33,121 nt of DNA from positions 1-33,121 of the forward strand of contig JAGYJW010000024.1 of NCBI GenBank assembly GCA_018401435.1, read 5' to 3'. Position numbers and translations under genes: made by a program. The notes under the pieces are model-generated. The model saw nothing but the letters and a program-made list of their open reading frames with translations, was not told the DNA's origin and did not search any database. Positions 1-7,531 of this stretch are shown here, piece after piece (position 1 is the first letter of the stretch; every line of letters begins with the position of its first letter). Source of the DNA: Deltaproteobacteria bacterium (lineage in GTDB: Bacteria > Myxococcota_A > UBA796 > UBA2385).

Positions 1-367
1 CCTCCGCCGACTCGGCGGCCCTGAAGACGCGCTCCAGTGGCACATTCTCGCGCAAGACATCCAGGATGCGCCCCACGGTGAGCGCCAGCTTCAGGTCGGC
101 CGGGGCCTGCTGCTGGGCCACCTCCACCAGCACCTGCTCGTAGCTGGCAAAGACCCCGCGGCGCAGCTCGGTGAGCAGGGCCTGCTTGCTGGGAAAGTAG
201 CGGTAGAAGGTGCCTTGGGCCACGCCGGCCGCGCCCACGATGCTGGCCACCGAGGTGGCGGCATAACCATCGGCGATGAAGCGCTGCCGCCCGATGTCGA
301 GGAGCTGCTGCCGGCGGTCTGCGGCGGCGTTGCGGGGGCTGTGCTGGGGGAGGGGCGAGGGGTGCAT
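1..367 (-). CDS. TetR/AcrR-family transcriptional regulator (C-terminus cut by window edge)
   Basis: Reading the minus strand from the ATG at 367 gives 122 residues with no stop before the edge. Residues about 20-65 form a TetR-type helix-turn-helix: RQQLLDIGRQRFIADGY, then AATSVASIVGAAGV and the hallmark GTFYRYFPSKQALL. TetR proteins are dimeric repressors whose C-terminal domain binds a small ligand; that domain is mostly outside the window, so no ligand can be guessed. A perfect 10-1-10 palindrome lies 36 bp upstream of the start (403-423), which fits autoregulation and control of the divergent gene set at 536. Family call is firm; the target is inference. Confidence 0.9.
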   Translation of the reverse strand, partial: MHPSPLPQHSPRNAAADRRQQLLDIGRQRFIADGYAATSVASIVGAAGVAQGTFYRYFPSKQALLTELRRGVFASYEQVLVEVAQQQAPADLKLALTVGRILDVLRENVPLERVFRAAESAE

Positions 368-402
368 GGGCCCGGGGCGGTCGGGAGCAGCGCGCGGCGG
401 CA

Positions 403-423
403 GGTGACTGACTGTCAGTCACC
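403..423. promoter_or_regulatory. 21-bp perfect palindrome, probable TetR operator
   Basis: The arms GGTGACTGAC and GTCAGTCACC are exact reverse complements around a single central T. It sits in the 168-bp divergent region between the TetR start (367) and the gene at 536. TetR-family operators are typically palindromes of 15-25 bp next to the regulator gene, so this is the likely binding site of the neighbouring TetR protein. Binding itself is inferred. Confidence 0.75.
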
Positions 424-535
424 ACCCGGTTGTACAGGGCGCGCCCTCCCCCGTCAAGAATCTGCGCGCGGCCCGTGAACAGTCGCCATCGGGTCTACAC
501 TGAGCCACCCAGCTCCCCCAAGGAGACCCCGCCGC

Positions 536-1144
536 ATGGACCATGAGGCCCTCTACGAGCGCATCCTTCGCAAGGTGGACCAGCAGGCCTACCTGCCCTG
601 GTTCGACAGCACCGACGCAGAGACCCAGCGCGCCACCACCGCCCTGGCCGCCTTGCTGGGGGCGCAGCCCTTCGACGCCGTCCGCGCCCGCGCCCTGGCC
701 CAGGAGCTGCACGACCGGGGCGAGATCGACCGGGTGGTGCTGTTGAGCACCCTGCACGCCATCGCGGCTCACCCCGATGTGGCCGACTACGAGGAGGCCG
801 CCCGGCGGGTGGCCGAACAGGAGCAGGCGGCCCTGGCCCTGGGCGGCCCGCGCCTGCAAGAGCACCTCGCCAGCGTCGAGCGCCACCGCGGCGTGCTGGC
901 CTTTCTGCAAGGGCACTACGACCTCGCCCTGGACTACTTCTCCCGCGCCTTCGAGCGCGAACGCAGCGCGGGCAACCTGAGCAATGTGCTCGCCACCTTG
1001 CTTCGCCTCGGCGATCAGCAGGAGGCCATCGACCTCTACCGCCAGGTGGCCGGGCGCCTTCCCCGCCCCCTGGTGAACCGCCTCGACCACCTGATCGGCC
1101 TCGACCCCGACCTGGCCGCCCTCCGACCGGAGATCCGCTCATGA
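536..1144 (+). CDS. TPR-like hypothetical protein
   Basis: 202 residues, no signal peptide or membrane segment. I do not recognise a named family. The protein is Ala/Leu/Arg-rich and mostly helical; around residues 115-180 there is a TPR-like pattern (HRGVLAFLQGHYDLALDYFS followed by a second helical pair ending near QEAIDLYRQVAGRLP). It probably serves as a protein-protein interaction scaffold. AAGGAG lies 10 bp upstream of the ATG. Its stop overlaps the next start in an ATGA, and a sigma-like gene follows, so the three genes are likely one operon. The operon may be controlled from the palindrome at 403-423. Confidence 0.75.
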   Translation: MDHEALYERILRKVDQQAYLPWFDSTDAETQRATTALAALLGAQPFDAVRARALAQELHDRGEIDRVVLLSTLHAIAAHPDVADYEEAARRVAEQEQAALALGGPRLQEHLASVERHRGVLAFLQGHYDLALDYFSRAFERERSAGNLSNVLATLLRLGDQQEAIDLYRQVAGRLPRPLVNRLDHLIGLDPDLAALRPEIRS

Positions 1145-1356
1145 CCAGCTTCTTTGCCATGCTCTTCGCCTGGCTCACCGCGTGGACCCCGGGCCCCTGC
1201 GGGTCCGATGGCCAGGGCGCCCACAGCAGCCCCGCCTGTGAGAGCGCCCCGCCGCCGGCCATGGCGCCCGACAGCGACAGCACCCAGGGCGGCGGGCCCA
1301 AGGGCACGGGCAAGGTCGCCCCCCGGGGCGGAGACCCCATCTACAACGGCATCTGA
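1141..1356 (+). CDS. Small hypothetical protein with hydrophobic N-terminus
   Basis: 71 residues; the ATG overlaps the previous stop (ATGA), implying translational coupling. Residues 1-16 are hydrophobic (MTSFFAMLFAWLTAWT). The rest is Gly/Pro/Ser-rich, low complexity, with Cys20 and Cys33 and a C-terminal GGDPIYNGI. No family is recognised. The N-terminus could be a short signal or membrane anchor; the residues before Cys20 (TPGP) are not a good lipobox. Its place between a TPR-like gene and a sigma factor gene suggests a small envelope or regulatory protein, but this is inference. Confidence 0.55.
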   Translation: MTSFFAMLFAWLTAWTPGPCGSDGQGAHSSPACESAPPPAMAPDSDSTQGGGPKGTGKVAPRGGDPIYNGI

Positions 1357-1364
1357 GGGGCGCG

Positions 1365-2021
1365 ATGACCGAGCTGTCCCCCGACCCGGAGCGCCTGCTG
1401 GAGCGCGAGCATGTGCGGGAGCCGCTGGCGGCCCTGCTGGCGGATCGGCGCTGCCCCGAGGCCCGCGCCCTCTACCTCACCCTGGCCCGCTATATCGACC
1501 GGCGAAGCAGCCTGATCGTGCGGGGGCGCTACCCCGACCTGCTCGTTGCCGCCGACATCGAAGAGCTGGTGGGCGAGGTGCTGCTGGAGCTGATGGGCGG
1601 CGCCCTGGCCAGCTTTCGGGGCGAGAGCCTGCCCGAGCTGCTGGGCTTCGTGAAGCGGGTGACGGACCGCACCTGCTGGCGCCGGGCCCGGCGACGCATC
1701 CGCGAGCGGGACGCCTTGTCGGGCGAGGTGGGGGATGTGGTGCGCGGCTGGAATGCCGAGCTGGCCTCCCCCGACGCGGGCCGCCCGCCGCTGCCGCCCT
1801 GCCCGCTGGACGCCAAGGACGAGGCCTGGCTGCTGGAGCTGCTCCAGGCCGGCAGCCGCAGCGAGCACGCCCGCCGGCAAGGGGTGAGCCGCGCGGCGGT
1901 GACCCAGCGGGTGCAACGCATCAAGGCGCGCATCGCCGCCCTCGACGAGCGGGGGCAAGGGGCGGCGGAGGACTGGATGCGCGGAGAGGCCGATCGGCTC
2001 AGCGGCGCCCGGCCGGTCTGA
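1365..2021 (+). CDS. RNA polymerase sigma-70-like (ECF-type) factor
   Basis: 218 residues. Residues about 40-115 resemble sigma region 2 (AADIEELVGEVLLELMGG, then a stretch ending in TDRTCWRRARRRIRER, like the DNA-melting part of ECF factors). Residues about 160-192 hold a region-4-like helix-turn-helix (SEHARRQGVSRAAVTQRVQR). GAGGGG lies 4 bp before the ATG. ECF factors redirect RNA polymerase to specific promoters, often with an anti-sigma partner. No recognisable anti-sigma factor is adjacent, so the two upstream co-oriented genes are candidates. The match is divergent; a sigma-like regulator is the safest wording. Confidence 0.7.
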   Translation: MTELSPDPERLLEREHVREPLAALLADRRCPEARALYLTLARYIDRRSSLIVRGRYPDLLVAADIEELVGEVLLELMGGALASFRGESLPELLGFVKRVTDRTCWRRARRRIRERDALSGEVGDVVRGWNAELASPDAGRPPLPPCPLDAKDEAWLLELLQAGSRSEHARRQGVSRAAVTQRVQRIKARIAALDERGQGAAEDWMRGEADRLSGARPV

Positions 2022-2141
2022 ACAGGCTCGCAACGGGCTGCAAATGCCCAAAGGAATACGGCTTTCGCGCCTCCGCATGTGGCGGGCATGGCGCGGGTCA
2101 AAGGCCGGGATAGCGTGCGATGAACACGGTATGCACGCACC

Positions 2142-2393
2142 ATGAATACAGCTTGGATACCCCCGGAATTCACCTGCTCCGCCCGATGCGGGGACCGCCG
2201 TCCGTCCAAGGTGCTCACCCTCTACGCCGGCACCTGGTGGCTCTGCACCTGCGGAGCCTCCGAGCGCATGCCCTGGTGCGACGGCGCCCACAGCGGCACG
2301 GCCGCACGACCCATCCCCCTCAAGCTCAGCGAGCCGCGGCCCGTGCGCTTCTGCGGTTGCGGACGCCTCGCGGGCACCGAGACTCAGGGCTGA
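2142..2393 (+). CDS. CDGSH-type iron-sulfur protein with truncated second motif
   Basis: 83 residues. Cys35, Cys37, Cys46 and His50 (CTCGASERMPWCDGAH) match the C-x-C-x2-S-x3-P-x-C-D-G-A/S-H signature that binds a 2Fe-2S cluster with three Cys and one His. Small bacterial members usually carry two such motifs. Here the second begins (FCGCG, Cys71 and Cys73) but the protein stops before any P-x-C-D-G-x-H. Cys12 and Cys16 near the N-terminus are additional. Probably cytosolic electron-transfer or cluster-carrier protein. It stands alone, 120 bp after the sigma gene, and converges on the metal operon. Confidence 0.88.
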   Translation: MNTAWIPPEFTCSARCGDRRPSKVLTLYAGTWWLCTCGASERMPWCDGAHSGTAARPIPLKLSEPRPVRFCGCGRLAGTETQG

Positions 2394-2403
2394 GAGCGGC
2401 GAT

Positions 2404-3242
2404 TCAGCGCCGGAGCAGCTTGAACGGAGCGGCCAGCAGCACCAGGGCCACGGCGACCGCGGTCTGGCTGGCCCCCACCGGAAATTCCAGGACGAAGGCG
2501 GCGAGATAGCCGCCTGCCCCCGACAGGGCGCCCAGCAGCAGCGCCAGGGGGAAGACCAGGCTCAGGCGGGAGGTGACCATCAAGGCGGCCACCGCGGGTA
2601 GCACCGAAAAAGCAAAGACCGGCGCGCCCAGGGCGCGGGTGGCCGCCGAGACCACCGAGGTCACCAGCAGCAGCAGCAGCTCCAGACCCCGCACCGGCAG
2701 CCCCTGCACCCGGGCCCCATCGGGGTCGAAGCTGGCAAAGACCAGCCCGCGCTGGGTCCACAGGGCCACCCCAGGGCCAGCCCGCCGATCAGGCCCACCT
2801 GGGTGAGGTCTTCGGGGCGCACCAGCACCGCGGTGCCAAAGAGGATGCCCGCGATGTCATGGGCCTCCTGGGTGATGCGATCGCCCACCAGGATGGCGCC
2901 GCCCGCCGCCACCAGCCAGGTGAAGGCCAGCACGGTGTCCCGGCCGATGTGCAGCCGATCCAGGCGCAGGCTGGTGAGCCCCGCCGCCGCCACGCTGGCC
3001 AGCCAGGCCCCCAAGAAGGGCGGGGCGTCCAGGCCCTGGTGGATGCCCACATAGAAGGTCAGGGCCACGCCCAGGCCGGCGGCCTGGCTGAGGGTCGCGG
3101 CCACGAAGACCATGCGCCGCAGCACGATGAAGACGCCGAGGTAGCCCAGCACCGCCCCCGCCACGATCGCGCACAGCACGGCATCCTGGAAGAGGGGCCA
3201 GGCCGCCACCAGGTCCGAGAAGGCCAGGGCCTCAGTGCCCAT
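2404..3242 (-). pseudogene. ZnuB/MntB-type metal ABC transporter permease, single-base frameshift
   Basis: The first part (ATG at 3242, from MGTEALAFSDLV) and the last part (from about 2769 to the stop at 2404) are in different frames but join into one ABC-3 family permease: successive hydrophobic segments, a hydrophilic loop around ITQEAHDIAGILFG, and a terminal VALVLLAAPFKLL. Adding one G to the G run at 2769-2772 restores GGLALGVALWTQRG and gives 840 nt (279 aa), the normal family length. The start overlaps the ATPase stop (ATGGGCACTGA). It would form the membrane channel for Zn or Mn import. Either recent inactivation or a sequence error in a homopolymer; the intact operon around it favours the latter. 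Confidence 0.85.
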
Positions 3243-3987
3243 GGCGAAGCTCCAGGGCGTGGTCGCCATAGCGGGCGTGGAAAGCGGCATGTTCCAAGAC
3301 GCTGTCCGGGCTGCCCGCCACCACCTCGCCACAATCCGGGTCGAAGAAGAGCACCTGGTCGCTGAAGCGGAAGGCGCTGTCGAGGTGGTGGCTCACCATC
3401 AGCACCGCCATTCCAAAGCGGCTGCGCAGCTGGGTGAGCAGGCCCATGGCCTCTCTCTGGGCGACGGCGTCCATGGCGGCGGTGGGCTCGTCCAGCAGCA
3501 CCAGGCGGGCCTCGCTGGCCACCACCCGGGCCAGCAGCACCCGCTGCTTCTGGCCTTCGGAGAGGTCGCGGAAGAGGCGGTCGGCCAGGGGCAAGGCGCC
3601 CACGGCCTCCAATGCCTTGTCCACCCTGCTCGCATTCCGGAGAGCGGGCCGCAGAAAGGACGCCCCGCGCTCCGTGCCCATGGCCACAACCCGACGCACC
3701 GAGACGGGGTAGATGGGGTCAAAAGCGCTGCGTTGGGCCACATAGGCAATGTCCAGACGGGGGGCGAGGGTACACTCGCCCGAGACCGGGGGGATCAGGC
3801 CCAGCACGGTCTTGAACCAGGTGGTCTTGCCCGAGCCGTTGCGCCCCAGCACGCTCCAGAATTCACCGGCGCGAATCTGCACATCCAGCGGCGGCAAGAT
3901 GCCACGCCCGTTGTAGCCCACCACCAGCTGGCGGCAGGTCAGCAGGGCCTCGGCCGGGGGGGCGGCCGGCGCGGGCTTGGGGCTCAA
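3232..3987 (-). CDS. Metal ABC transporter ATP-binding protein (ZnuC/MntA-like)
   Basis: About 251 residues. Walker A GRNGSGKT (residues 48-55), Q-loop region VAQRSAFDPIYPVSV, signature LSEGQKQRV, Walker B LVLLDEPTAAMD and the switch histidine VSHH are all intact. The YPVSV segment and DPIY are typical of zinc/manganese (ABC-3) ATPases. It drives import through the neighbouring permease. I chose the TTG at 3987, whose TTGA overlaps the stop of the upstream lipoprotein with a GGAGG close by. An ATG at 4041 would add 18 unusual residues and overlap the upstream gene by 58 bp. Confidence 0.92.
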   Translation of the reverse strand: MSPKPAPAAPPAEALLTCRQLVVGYNGRGILPPLDVQIRAGEFWSVLGRNGSGKTTWFKTVLGLIPPVSGECTLAPRLDIAYVAQRSAFDPIYPVSVRRVVAMGTERGASFLRPALRNASRVDKALEAVGALPLADRLFRDLSEGQKQRVLLARVVASEARLVLLDEPTAAMDAVAQREAMGLLTQLRSRFGMAVLMVSHHLDSAFRFSDQVLFFDPDCGEVVAGSPDSVLEHAAFHARYGDHALELRHGH

Positions 3988-4484
3988 CCCCCCTCCGGCA
4001 GCAGGACCGCATAGACCCAGATGGACCGGAAGCCCGCCCAAGCGAAGCGCAGGTGGTAGGTGCCGGGCTCCGTCACCACGATGTCGTGACGCTCGGGCAC
4101 GCCGTCGGCGCAGCTCTCGTTGGGCACCGGGTCGTCGGCGGTCAGGGCGTCCACCCCTTGCTGCAGGTGCATGATCACGCCCGTCTCGGCGCCATAGAGC
4201 ACAAAGGTGCCGGGCTCGGTGATCTCGACCCGCACATAGTTGGCCCGGTCCTGCACCAGGGTGACCGTGGCGGGCTCGGTCCCGATGGGCAGCAGCGGGG
4301 CGGTCGTGTCGGGGGTCTGGCCGGCGGTCATCTCGCGGCCGGCCTCGTCTCGGGCCTCACAAGCGGCGGTCTCTTCGGCCGGGGGGGCGTCCGTATCGGG
4401 CCCGGTGTCGATGGGTTCGGACTTGTTGCAGCCGGTGGCCGACAACAGGACGCCCAGGCTGAGGGCAAGCAGGGAGCTGCGCAT
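3984..4484 (-). CDS. Lipoprotein of metal-uptake operon, function unknown
   Basis: 166 residues. A lipoprotein signal peptide ends in the lipobox LSATGC (Cys19), followed by an acidic Asp/Thr/Pro linker. The folded part (about 70-166) contains two similar segments, each with an EPGT(F/Y) strand (EITEPGTFVLYG and VTEPGTYHLRF), suggesting a small beta-sandwich. There are scattered His and Cys (MHLQQ, NESCADG, ERHD) that could bind metal. No named family is recognised. It lies 14 bp after the preceding operon gene and overlaps the ATPase start, so it is probably an envelope accessory of the transporter. Confidence 0.75.
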   Translation of the reverse strand: MRSSLLALSLGVLLSATGCNKSEPIDTGPDTDAPPAEETAACEARDEAGREMTAGQTPDTTAPLLPIGTEPATVTLVQDRANYVRVEITEPGTFVLYGAETGVIMHLQQGVDALTADDPVPNESCADGVPERHDIVVTEPGTYHLRFAWAGFRSIWVYAVLLPEGG

Positions 4485-4498
4485 GGGGCTTCCGGGAT

Positions 4499-5320
4499 TC
4501 AGCCGCCATCGGCCCGAAGGGCGGCCGACAGCGGGGTGAGGATCAGGCGGTCCAAGAAGGCGGAGGCGACCGGATCTGCCGGATCGTCGATGACGAGGCC
4601 GGCAGGGTCGGTCCCGGCGAGATTAACCAGATCGCTGTCGTCAAAGAGGGCGCCATCCACCGCGGCCTCGGCCAGGATGAAGAAGCGCGGCGCGAAGTCC
4701 CGGTCGATGGTCAGCTCGAGATCGGTGCTCAGCGACCCGCTCACGGGCAGGTCCAGGCGCAGCGGCACCGACAGGCTGGGGTCTTCGAGGCTGGAGAGGG
4801 TGGCGTCCATGCGCACCGCGCGCAGGCTGAGCTGGAGCTGGGCCACGCTGCCCTGGTCCAGGTCGGGGCTGGGCTCCACCTGCGTCAAGCGCAGCGCGCC
4901 GCCTTCGCGCAGGTCCACGGTGGCGCCGACCGGCAGGGTGGCCACGGTGACCAGGGCCGCGCCGCCCCCGGCCATCTCCGCGGTGATCTCGGCATAGGAG
5001 ATCAGCGCGCCGTCGTCCCGGTGGCAGTGGCCGCCATGGCAGAGCCCGTAGCCGGCCGGCGGATTCGCCGGGTCGAAGTCCACGTTGTCGGCCCCAATCA
5101 AGGACACCAGCTCGAGGTCGCCCACATCCAGCTCGAAGCGGTCCACGGCCAGGCTCGCCCCATCCCGGGTGAGGAAGGTGAAATCACCGAGATCGCGCGC
5201 CTCGCCCGCATCCTGGGCCAGGTCCAACTCAGCGCCTGCAAGGGTGGTCCAGGCCCCGCCGGGCTGAAAGGTACATCCCGGAACGAATAGGATGAGAATG
5301 AAGGCCCAGCGCGTATTCAC
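4499..5320 (-). CDS. Lipoprotein with CHGGHCH metal-binding motif
   Basis: 273 residues from a GTG start whose GTGA overlaps the stop of the ZnuA-like gene, a sign of coupled translation. The signal peptide ends in the lipobox LFVPGC (Cys16). Around residues 90-105 is GYGLCHGGHCHRDDG: two Cys and three His within seven residues, a strong candidate for binding Zn or Cu. The rest is beta-rich, with repeated alternating hydrophobic strands and Asp-rich turns. I do not recognise the family. Encoded directly after the periplasmic metal-binding protein, it is likely an outer- or inner-membrane-anchored metal chaperone or relay; this role is inferred. Confidence 0.78.
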   Translation of the reverse strand: MNTRWAFILILFVPGCTFQPGGAWTTLAGAELDLAQDAGEARDLGDFTFLTRDGASLAVDRFELDVGDLELVSLIGADNVDFDPANPPAGYGLCHGGHCHRDDGALISYAEITAEMAGGGAALVTVATLPVGATVDLREGGALRLTQVEPSPDLDQGSVAQLQLSLRAVRMDATLSSLEDPSLSVPLRLDLPVSGSLSTDLELTIDRDFAPRFFILAEAAVDGALFDDSDLVNLAGTDPAGLVIDDPADPVASAFLDRLILTPLSAALRADGG

Positions 5321-6258
5321 AGCCCCGACTCCAAGACCTGCACCGCGCGCTCCATGCGGTCCAGGTAACGCTCGCCGTCCTGAAAGCGGGTGCCGCCGGG
5401 CATGCGCAGCACCTTGCCGCCGGCCTGGGCGGCGAGCTGGTCCAGGGTGGCGTTCTGGTAGAACTCCTCCACCAGGATGAGCCTGGCCTGGCTCGCCTTC
5501 ATTTGGGTGAGGACCTCCAAGACATGCTTGGGGCTTGGGGGCACGCCGGGCCGGGGCTCGACATCGGTGAGGATGCGGAAGCCCAGCCAGTCTTCGACAT
5601 AGGTCCAGGAGCGGTGGTAGTCCACCAGGGGCCGCCCCTTGAGCCCCAGCAGGCGGGCCTCCCAGCCGGCCCGGGCGGCGTCGATTCGGCCCACCAGCGC
5701 GCTTGCATTGGCCCGGTAGGTGCTGGCCTGGGCGGGGTCGAGGGCCGCCATGCGCTCGGCCAGGCCCAGGGCCACCTTGGCCGCGCTGCGGGGATCATAG
5801 AGGTAGTGCGGGTTCCCGCCCGGGTGCACATCGCCCATGCTGCGGTCGATGGTGCCGGTGGGCACCCCCAGCAGGGTGACGAATTGGCTGGCGTCCACAT
5901 AGCCGGGGCCCCCAACCTGGATCTTGCCGTTGCGGGATCCCACCTGCAGGTTGGGCAGCCAGCCGATCTCCAGCTGAAGGCCGACCACCACCAGCATGTC
6001 GGCCTTGGACAGCTCCAGGGCGAGGTTGGGCCGGGCGTCCACCCAGTGGGGATCCTGGGTGGCCAGGGACAAGGACACCACCTGGGTGTCCGGCCCGCCA
6101 ATCTCCTGCACCAGGGCGGCCAGATCGGGCACGGTCGTGGCCACCCGCAGCTTGGCCCAGGCGGCCTGGCCCCGCAGGCCGAAGAAGGCGAAGATGAAGA
6201 GCAGAAGCACGTTCAGAGCGAGGCGGCGCGCGGGCGCGCGGGGCGTTTTCACGGGCAT
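5317..6258 (-). CDS. ZnuA/MntC-type periplasmic metal-binding protein
   Basis: 313 residues with an N-terminal signal (hydrophobic 14-34, cleavage near AAWA). It matches cluster A-I metal-binding proteins: RVATTVPDLAALVQEIGG opening, then candidate ligands His71 (DPHW), His151 (GNPHYLYDP), His215 (DYHRSW) and Glu264/265 (LVEEFYQ). It delivers Zn2+ or Mn2+ to the ABC permease. The His/Asp-rich loop of many zinc-specific ZnuA proteins is absent, so zinc versus manganese cannot be settled from sequence. The gene lies 9 bp downstream of the outer-membrane gene and overlaps the next by 4 bp, in one operon. Confidence 0.93.
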   Translation of the reverse strand: MPVKTPRAPARRLALNVLLLFIFAFFGLRGQAAWAKLRVATTVPDLAALVQEIGGPDTQVVSLSLATQDPHWVDARPNLALELSKADMLVVVGLQLEIGWLPNLQVGSRNGKIQVGGPGYVDASQFVTLLGVPTGTIDRSMGDVHPGGNPHYLYDPRSAAKVALGLAERMAALDPAQASTYRANASALVGRIDAARAGWEARLLGLKGRPLVDYHRSWTYVEDWLGFRILTDVEPRPGVPPSPKHVLEVLTQMKASQARLILVEEFYQNATLDQLAAQAGGKVLRMPGGTRFQDGERYLDRMERAVQVLESGL

Positions 6259-6267
6259 GGACCCTCC

Positions 6268-7416
6268 TCAGAAGGCGTGGGCGCCATGCGCCCCGGTGAC
6301 GAATTCCACGGCCAGGAAGGCGGCGGTGAGCGGCTGGTCGACCCAACCCGCGACATCCCGCGAACCCTGCAAGCGGACGCGGCTGAATTCAGAAGGCCAG
6401 AAGGTCAGGTTGCCGGTGATCCGGTGGCGGTCGGCGGTCCAGAAGGGGTCGAGGGCATCGGCGCTGGGGCTGCCATCCAGGCCCACGGTGGGGCTGCCGA
6501 ATTCATGGCGGGCGGCCACCGCCCAGCGCTGGGCAAAATGCCAGGACAGGGCCTGGGTGGCAGAGAGGTCCTGCTGGACGTCGTCGGGCACCTGCCGCCG
6601 TCGCCAGAACCACTCGCTGGTGAGGGTCAGCTGCATATTGCTGGCCCGAGAGGCGGGCTTGAAGCGCAGATAGGCGTCGGTGCCAAAGACCTCGGTGCGG
6701 TTGTCGCGGCCGGTGGGGTTGGGCCCGCCCATATAAGACAGGCCCCAAAGCAAGGACCAGTCCTGGCCCATGGGGAAGAACTGCTTGAGCGCCGCCACCG
6801 TCAGCAGGTCTTGCAGGCGGTGTACGCCCAGATCCTCGGCCCCATAAAAGCTGCGGGCGGTGCTGGCCCCCGCGGCGCCGGTTTGCGAGACCAGCAGCTC
6901 GGCAAACCAGGGGGTGGGCAGCAAGATGCTGCCTTCGACGCCCAGTCCGCGGTTGCCCTCTCCCCCAAAGACCCGGCCGTTGGCCAGGGGCTGGTCCACG
7001 AAGTCCCAGCTGTGGGGGTGGGTGTTGTTGCTGCGGCCAAAACGCGTCAGGAACTGGCCGGCCCGCAGCTGGGTGCGGCCGGGCAAGGACAGGCTGGTGC
7101 CATAGGCCTCCTCGATCTCCACCCCGAAGAGGCTGAAGACCAGGTTGGCGTCGAAGCGGAAGAAGGGATCGACCGCCGCGCCGACGCTCAGCTCCAGCTG
7201 CTGCAGGTTGAAGCCGTTGGCCTTCGGGTCGTGGCCGCCGTTCTGCCGGCCTTCCGCCTGGGAGAGGGCCTCGTCGCTGAAGGCCGCCGCCGCCACATCC
7301 GCGATGAAGCTGAGGTTGGGGTTCATATTCTGCACCGCGCCCCCGCCGCCTTGCGGCATGCCCTGGGCCCAGCCAGGGGCGGCCAGCAGCAGGCAGGGCA
7401 GCAGGGAGGGCAGCAT
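6268..7416 (-). CDS. Outer-membrane beta-barrel protein heading the metal-uptake operon
   Basis: 382 residues. The ATG at 7416 is preceded by AGGAA. A signal peptide ends near GWAQ, followed by a Gly/Gln-rich stretch. The mature protein is an alternation of amphipathic strands and ends in Phe (GAHGAHAF), as outer-membrane barrels do. Conserved-looking motifs include GGHDP, FNLQQLELSV, DPFFRFDA and FGRSNNTHPHSWDF; the His-bearing ones may contact metal. No TonB box or plug domain is visible, so it is more likely a porin-like channel than a TonB receptor. Being first in the operon, it probably carries the metal across the outer membrane. Confidence 0.82.
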   Translation of the reverse strand: MLPSLLPCLLLAAPGWAQGMPQGGGGAVQNMNPNLSFIADVAAAAFSDEALSQAEGRQNGGHDPKANGFNLQQLELSVGAAVDPFFRFDANLVFSLFGVEIEEAYGTSLSLPGRTQLRAGQFLTRFGRSNNTHPHSWDFVDQPLANGRVFGGEGNRGLGVEGSILLPTPWFAELLVSQTGAAGASTARSFYGAEDLGVHRLQDLLTVAALKQFFPMGQDWSLLWGLSYMGGPNPTGRDNRTEVFGTDAYLRFKPASRASNMQLTLTSEWFWRRRQVPDDVQQDLSATQALSWHFAQRWAVAARHEFGSPTVGLDGSPSADALDPFWTADRHRITGNLTFWPSEFSRVRLQGSRDVAGWVDQPLTAAFLAVEFVTGAHGAHAF

Positions 7417-7429
7417 GATCGGTTCCTGT

Positions 7430-7444
7430 TGCGACAGTGTCGCA
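7430..7444. promoter_or_regulatory. 15-bp perfect palindrome between divergent outer-membrane genes
   Basis: TGCGACA and TGTCGCA are exact reverse complements around one G. It begins 14 bp upstream of the metal-operon ATG (7416), and 88 bp before the divergent TTG at 7532. A TATAAT sits immediately beyond at 7449-7454 on the plus strand. The 7-1-7 geometry is that of operators for Fur/Zur-family metal repressors, so metal-dependent control of both directions is plausible. No regulator gene is adjacent; the assignment is inference. Confidence 0.55.
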
Positions 7445-7531
7445 TCTGTATAATCCCTCCGCGGCAATAGGGGCAGGGGTCGGCCGCCACGCGGGCGGAG
7501 AAGCATTACAGGGCAGGGGTCGGGAGCTGTC

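Noticed and set aside
5503..7470. Plus-strand open frame of about 650 codons across the metal-binding and outer-membrane genes
   Set aside because: The composition is typical of a shadow frame (Gly, His, Gln-rich), and both minus-strand genes have signal peptides, motifs and ribosome-binding sites.
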